Source: Nocardioides coralli
GTDB lineage: Bacteria; Actinomycetota; Actinomycetes; Propionibacteriales; Nocardioidaceae
NCBI RefSeq assembly: GCF_019880385.1
Contig: NZ_CP082273.1
Coordinates: forward strand, 620,001 to 684,000
Reading direction: 5' to 3'
Length of the DNA: 64,000 nucleotides
A program made the translations under genes and the position numbers. Positions 62,528 to 64,000 of this stretch are shown piece by piece. Below the pieces are notes generated by a model, which had not been told where the DNA came from, ran no database searches, and was given only the letters and a program-made list of their open reading frames with translations. Every line of letters starts with the position of its first letter. Within the stretch, counting starts at the first letter, position 1.

Positions 62528-63094
62528 TCAGAGCACGCCGGCCGCGCGGGCCGGCGCGGCGTAGGCCGCGGCCAGGGTGTCGATCGTCTCGTGGGCGTTG
62601 AGGCCGCTCGGGTTGGGCACCACCCACAGCTCCGCGCCGGCGAGGTCCTCCGGCTGGCGGCCGAGCGCGGCCCGGCGTACGCCGAAGGCGGTGCGGTAGG
62701 CCGTCACGCCGGCGACCGCCACCACCCGGGGACGCACCCGCGCGACCAGCGCCGCCAGTGCCTCGCCGCCGGCGTGGAGCTCCTCGTCGGAGAGCTCGGC
62801 GGCGCGGGCCGTCGCCCGGCGGGCGAGGTTGGTGATGCCCAGGCCACGGGCGGTGAAGCGGGCGCGGTCCTCGTCGGTCATCCCGTCCGAGGCGCTGACG
62901 GGGTGGTCGATGATCCCGGCCCGCAGCAGCGCGGGGTAGAAGCGGTTGGCGGGGTGGGCGAAGTGCGTCTGCGTGGCCGCGGTCCAGAGCCCCGGGTTGA
63001 TGCCGACGAAGAGCAGCCGCACGTCGGGTCCGAACAGGTCGGGCACCTCGTGGTCGCGGAACTGCTCCAGCTCGGCACGGGTGAAGCGGGCCAT
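62528..63094 (-). CDS. mug: Mismatch-specific uracil-DNA glycosylase (Mug/TDG type)
   Basis: A 188-residue enzyme with LFVGINPGLWTAATQTHF (GINPG active-site loop, Asn), a central NLARRATA and the C-terminal VVPNPSGLN, the motif inserting into the DNA minor groove. It removes uracil and thymine mispaired with guanine. The stop is 6 bp from glgC's end (convergent). It starts 2 bp after the stop of the phosphodiester glycosidase gene, so the two form an operon. Confidence 0.9.
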   Translation of the reverse strand: MARFTRAELEQFRDHEVPDLFGPDVRLLFVGINPGLWTAATQTHFAHPANRFYPALLRAGIIDHPVSASDGMTDEDRARFTARGLGITNLARRATARAAELSDEELHAGGEALAALVARVRPRVVAVAGVTAYRTAFGVRRAALGRQPEDLAGAELWVVPNPSGLNAHETIDTLAAAYAAPARAAGVL

Positions 63095-63096
63095 CG

Positions 63097-64000
63097 TCAG
63101 GGCCGCACCTGCACGACGAGGGCGTCGGGCACCGGCCGCTGCGCGCCGTCGGACGGCCGGTTGAGGGCGCGCAGGCGCCCGTTGCGCCGCAGGCCGGCGA
63201 TCGTCGTCGACCCGCCGCCGTCGAGGTTGAGCGCCACGTCGGCGCCCTTCTTCTTGAGGATCCGGGCCAGCTCGACCAGCGTGGCACCGCGACTGTGGCG
63301 CTGGCGGCCATCGACGGCGAGGAGCAGGACCTTGCCGGTGTGGTGGTCGACGCCGACGGCGGTCCGGGGGTGCAGGATCCGGTCGTCGCTCACCTGGAGC
63401 CGACCGCCGCGCAGCAGCACGGCCTCGCCGCCGATGGCGAAGCGGGCCTTGCGGCCGAGTGACCATCGCAGTCGGACCCGCTGTCCGACGGCGAGCTCGC
63501 GCAGCTGTTGCGCGCCCGGTCCGCGGCCGACCAGCACCCGGCCGACGATGGGCTCGCCCGCGGACAGGCGCCGGCTGTTGGCCACGACGACACCGCGCTC
63601 GACCACCACCATGCGCACGCGCCGCTTCTGGCCGTCGGTGACCGAGTACCCCGACGTGGTCCCCCACGAGGAGTCCCAGATGCCGACCTTGCCCTCACGC
63701 ACCCGCGGCGTGTTGACGTTGGAGATCTCGATCTCGGGACGTCCGACGATCTCGGCACTCAGCGGCATGTCGCCGACCCGGTACCGGCCGCTGCGGTTCA
63801 TCCAGAACGCGTTGCGCCAGGTGAACCGGGCTGCATGCAGGAAGCCCCGCTGACGGTCCTGACCCACACCGAGGGGCGCCCCGGTGTCGTAGATGTCGAA
63901 GAAGCCGCCGTTGATCCCCGCGACGGCGTCGTTGCGGTGCAGCAGCTGCGTGAGCGGGAGCCGCTGGGGCACGACCTCGCCCATCGCGTGGTCGAGCCGG
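63097..64000 (-). CDS. Phosphodiester glycosidase family protein (5' end outside window)
   Basis: At least 301 residues, no stop to the right edge. Seen: AVAGINGGFFDIYDTG, PRTAVGVDHHTGKVLLLAVD, RGATLVELARILKKKGAD and ALNLDGGGSTTI, the family's substrate-binding and catalytic sequences (NAGPA domain). It removes GlcNAc-type caps or cleaves phosphodiester-linked sugars; in bacteria often exported. The signal peptide, if any, lies beyond 64000. An internal ATG at 63984 is unlikely to be the start as conserved family sequence continues upstream. Confidence 0.85.
   Translation of the reverse strand, partial: RLDHAMGEVVPQRLPLTQLLHRNDAVAGINGGFFDIYDTGAPLGVGQDRQRGFLHAARFTWRNAFWMNRSGRYRVGDMPLSAEIVGRPEIEISNVNTPRVREGKVGIWDSSWGTTSGYSVTDGQKRRVRMVVVERGVVVANSRRLSAGEPIVGRVLVGRGPGAQQLRELAVGQRVRLRWSLGRKARFAIGGEAVLLRGGRLQVSDDRILHPRTAVGVDHHTGKVLLLAVDGRQRHSRGATLVELARILKKKGADVALNLDGGGSTTIAGLRRNGRLRALNRPSDGAQRPVPDALVVQVRP

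Overview
The window is a 64 kb chromosomal segment of a high-GC actinobacterium. The best guess from the sequence is a Nocardioides-like member of the Propionibacteriales. The reasons are the very GC-rich codon use, the back-to-back GMP-pathway glycogen genes (glycosyltransferase and glgC), DUF222/HNH '13E12-type' genes, WXG100 proteins, a perfect actinobacterial LexA box, many leaderless starts with a TANNNT box 6-7 nt before the start codon, and a GGTTTCGAGGCTCG...CACCTCAACC dispersed repeat that I associate with this group. No rRNA, tRNA, CRISPR array or insertion sequence was found.

Bases 1-16,900 are accessory, less uniformly GC-rich and full of nucleic-acid-processing or conflict-type proteins. 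They comprise a tandem-domain protein ending in a PD-(D/E)XK-like fold (cut by the left edge), an ARPP-1/ADP-ribosylglycohydrolase-phosphatase pair, two adjacent PD-(D/E)XK proteins (the second broken by an in-frame TAG), a 37-residue zinc ribbon, a DUF6884 plus GIY-YIG fusion, a YbjN/T3SS-chaperone-like protein coupled to a NERD-nuclease/SF1-helicase (broken by a one-base deletion), an XPB-like helicase with a RelE-like N-terminus, and a RuvB-like ATPase with a degraded Walker A. This looks like a partly decayed defence island.

Bases 16,900-34,000 carry housekeeping and secreted functions: exported proteins including a protease homologue lacking catalytic residues, NfeD plus an SPFH protein, a small alarmone synthetase, a DUF222/HNH gene under a LexA box, glycerophosphodiesterases, a NERD-like protein, a TAP-type hydrolase, a LuxR regulator and a flavin monooxygenase.

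Bases 34,000-39,100 hold the most striking system. A 1,396-residue regulator (BTAD DNA-binding region, STAND NTPase, one membrane helix, WD40 propeller) is bracketed by two paralogous small-protein genes. Each small gene is preceded by four or five direct heptamers (cggtNNN) at an exact 11-bp period, ending exactly 8 bp from a shared CACAAC box. That is the geometry of SARP operators, so the regulator probably senses something across the membrane and switches on both small proteins.

Bases 39,100-41,400 are a translationally coupled operon of two WXG100 proteins, an RNase A-like toxin and a CdiI-type immunity protein. From 41,400 to 64,000 lie metabolic and stress genes: a haloalkane dehalogenase, a nitroreductase, a second LuxR regulator, a sigma factor/zinc-finger membrane protein/ABC operon, a block around a FeS photolyase with TspO and a carotenoid-type oxidoreductase, a second DUF222/HNH gene, glycogen genes, a Mug-type glycosylase and a phosphodiester glycosidase cut by the right edge. 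There is no gene-free stretch over 300 bases.
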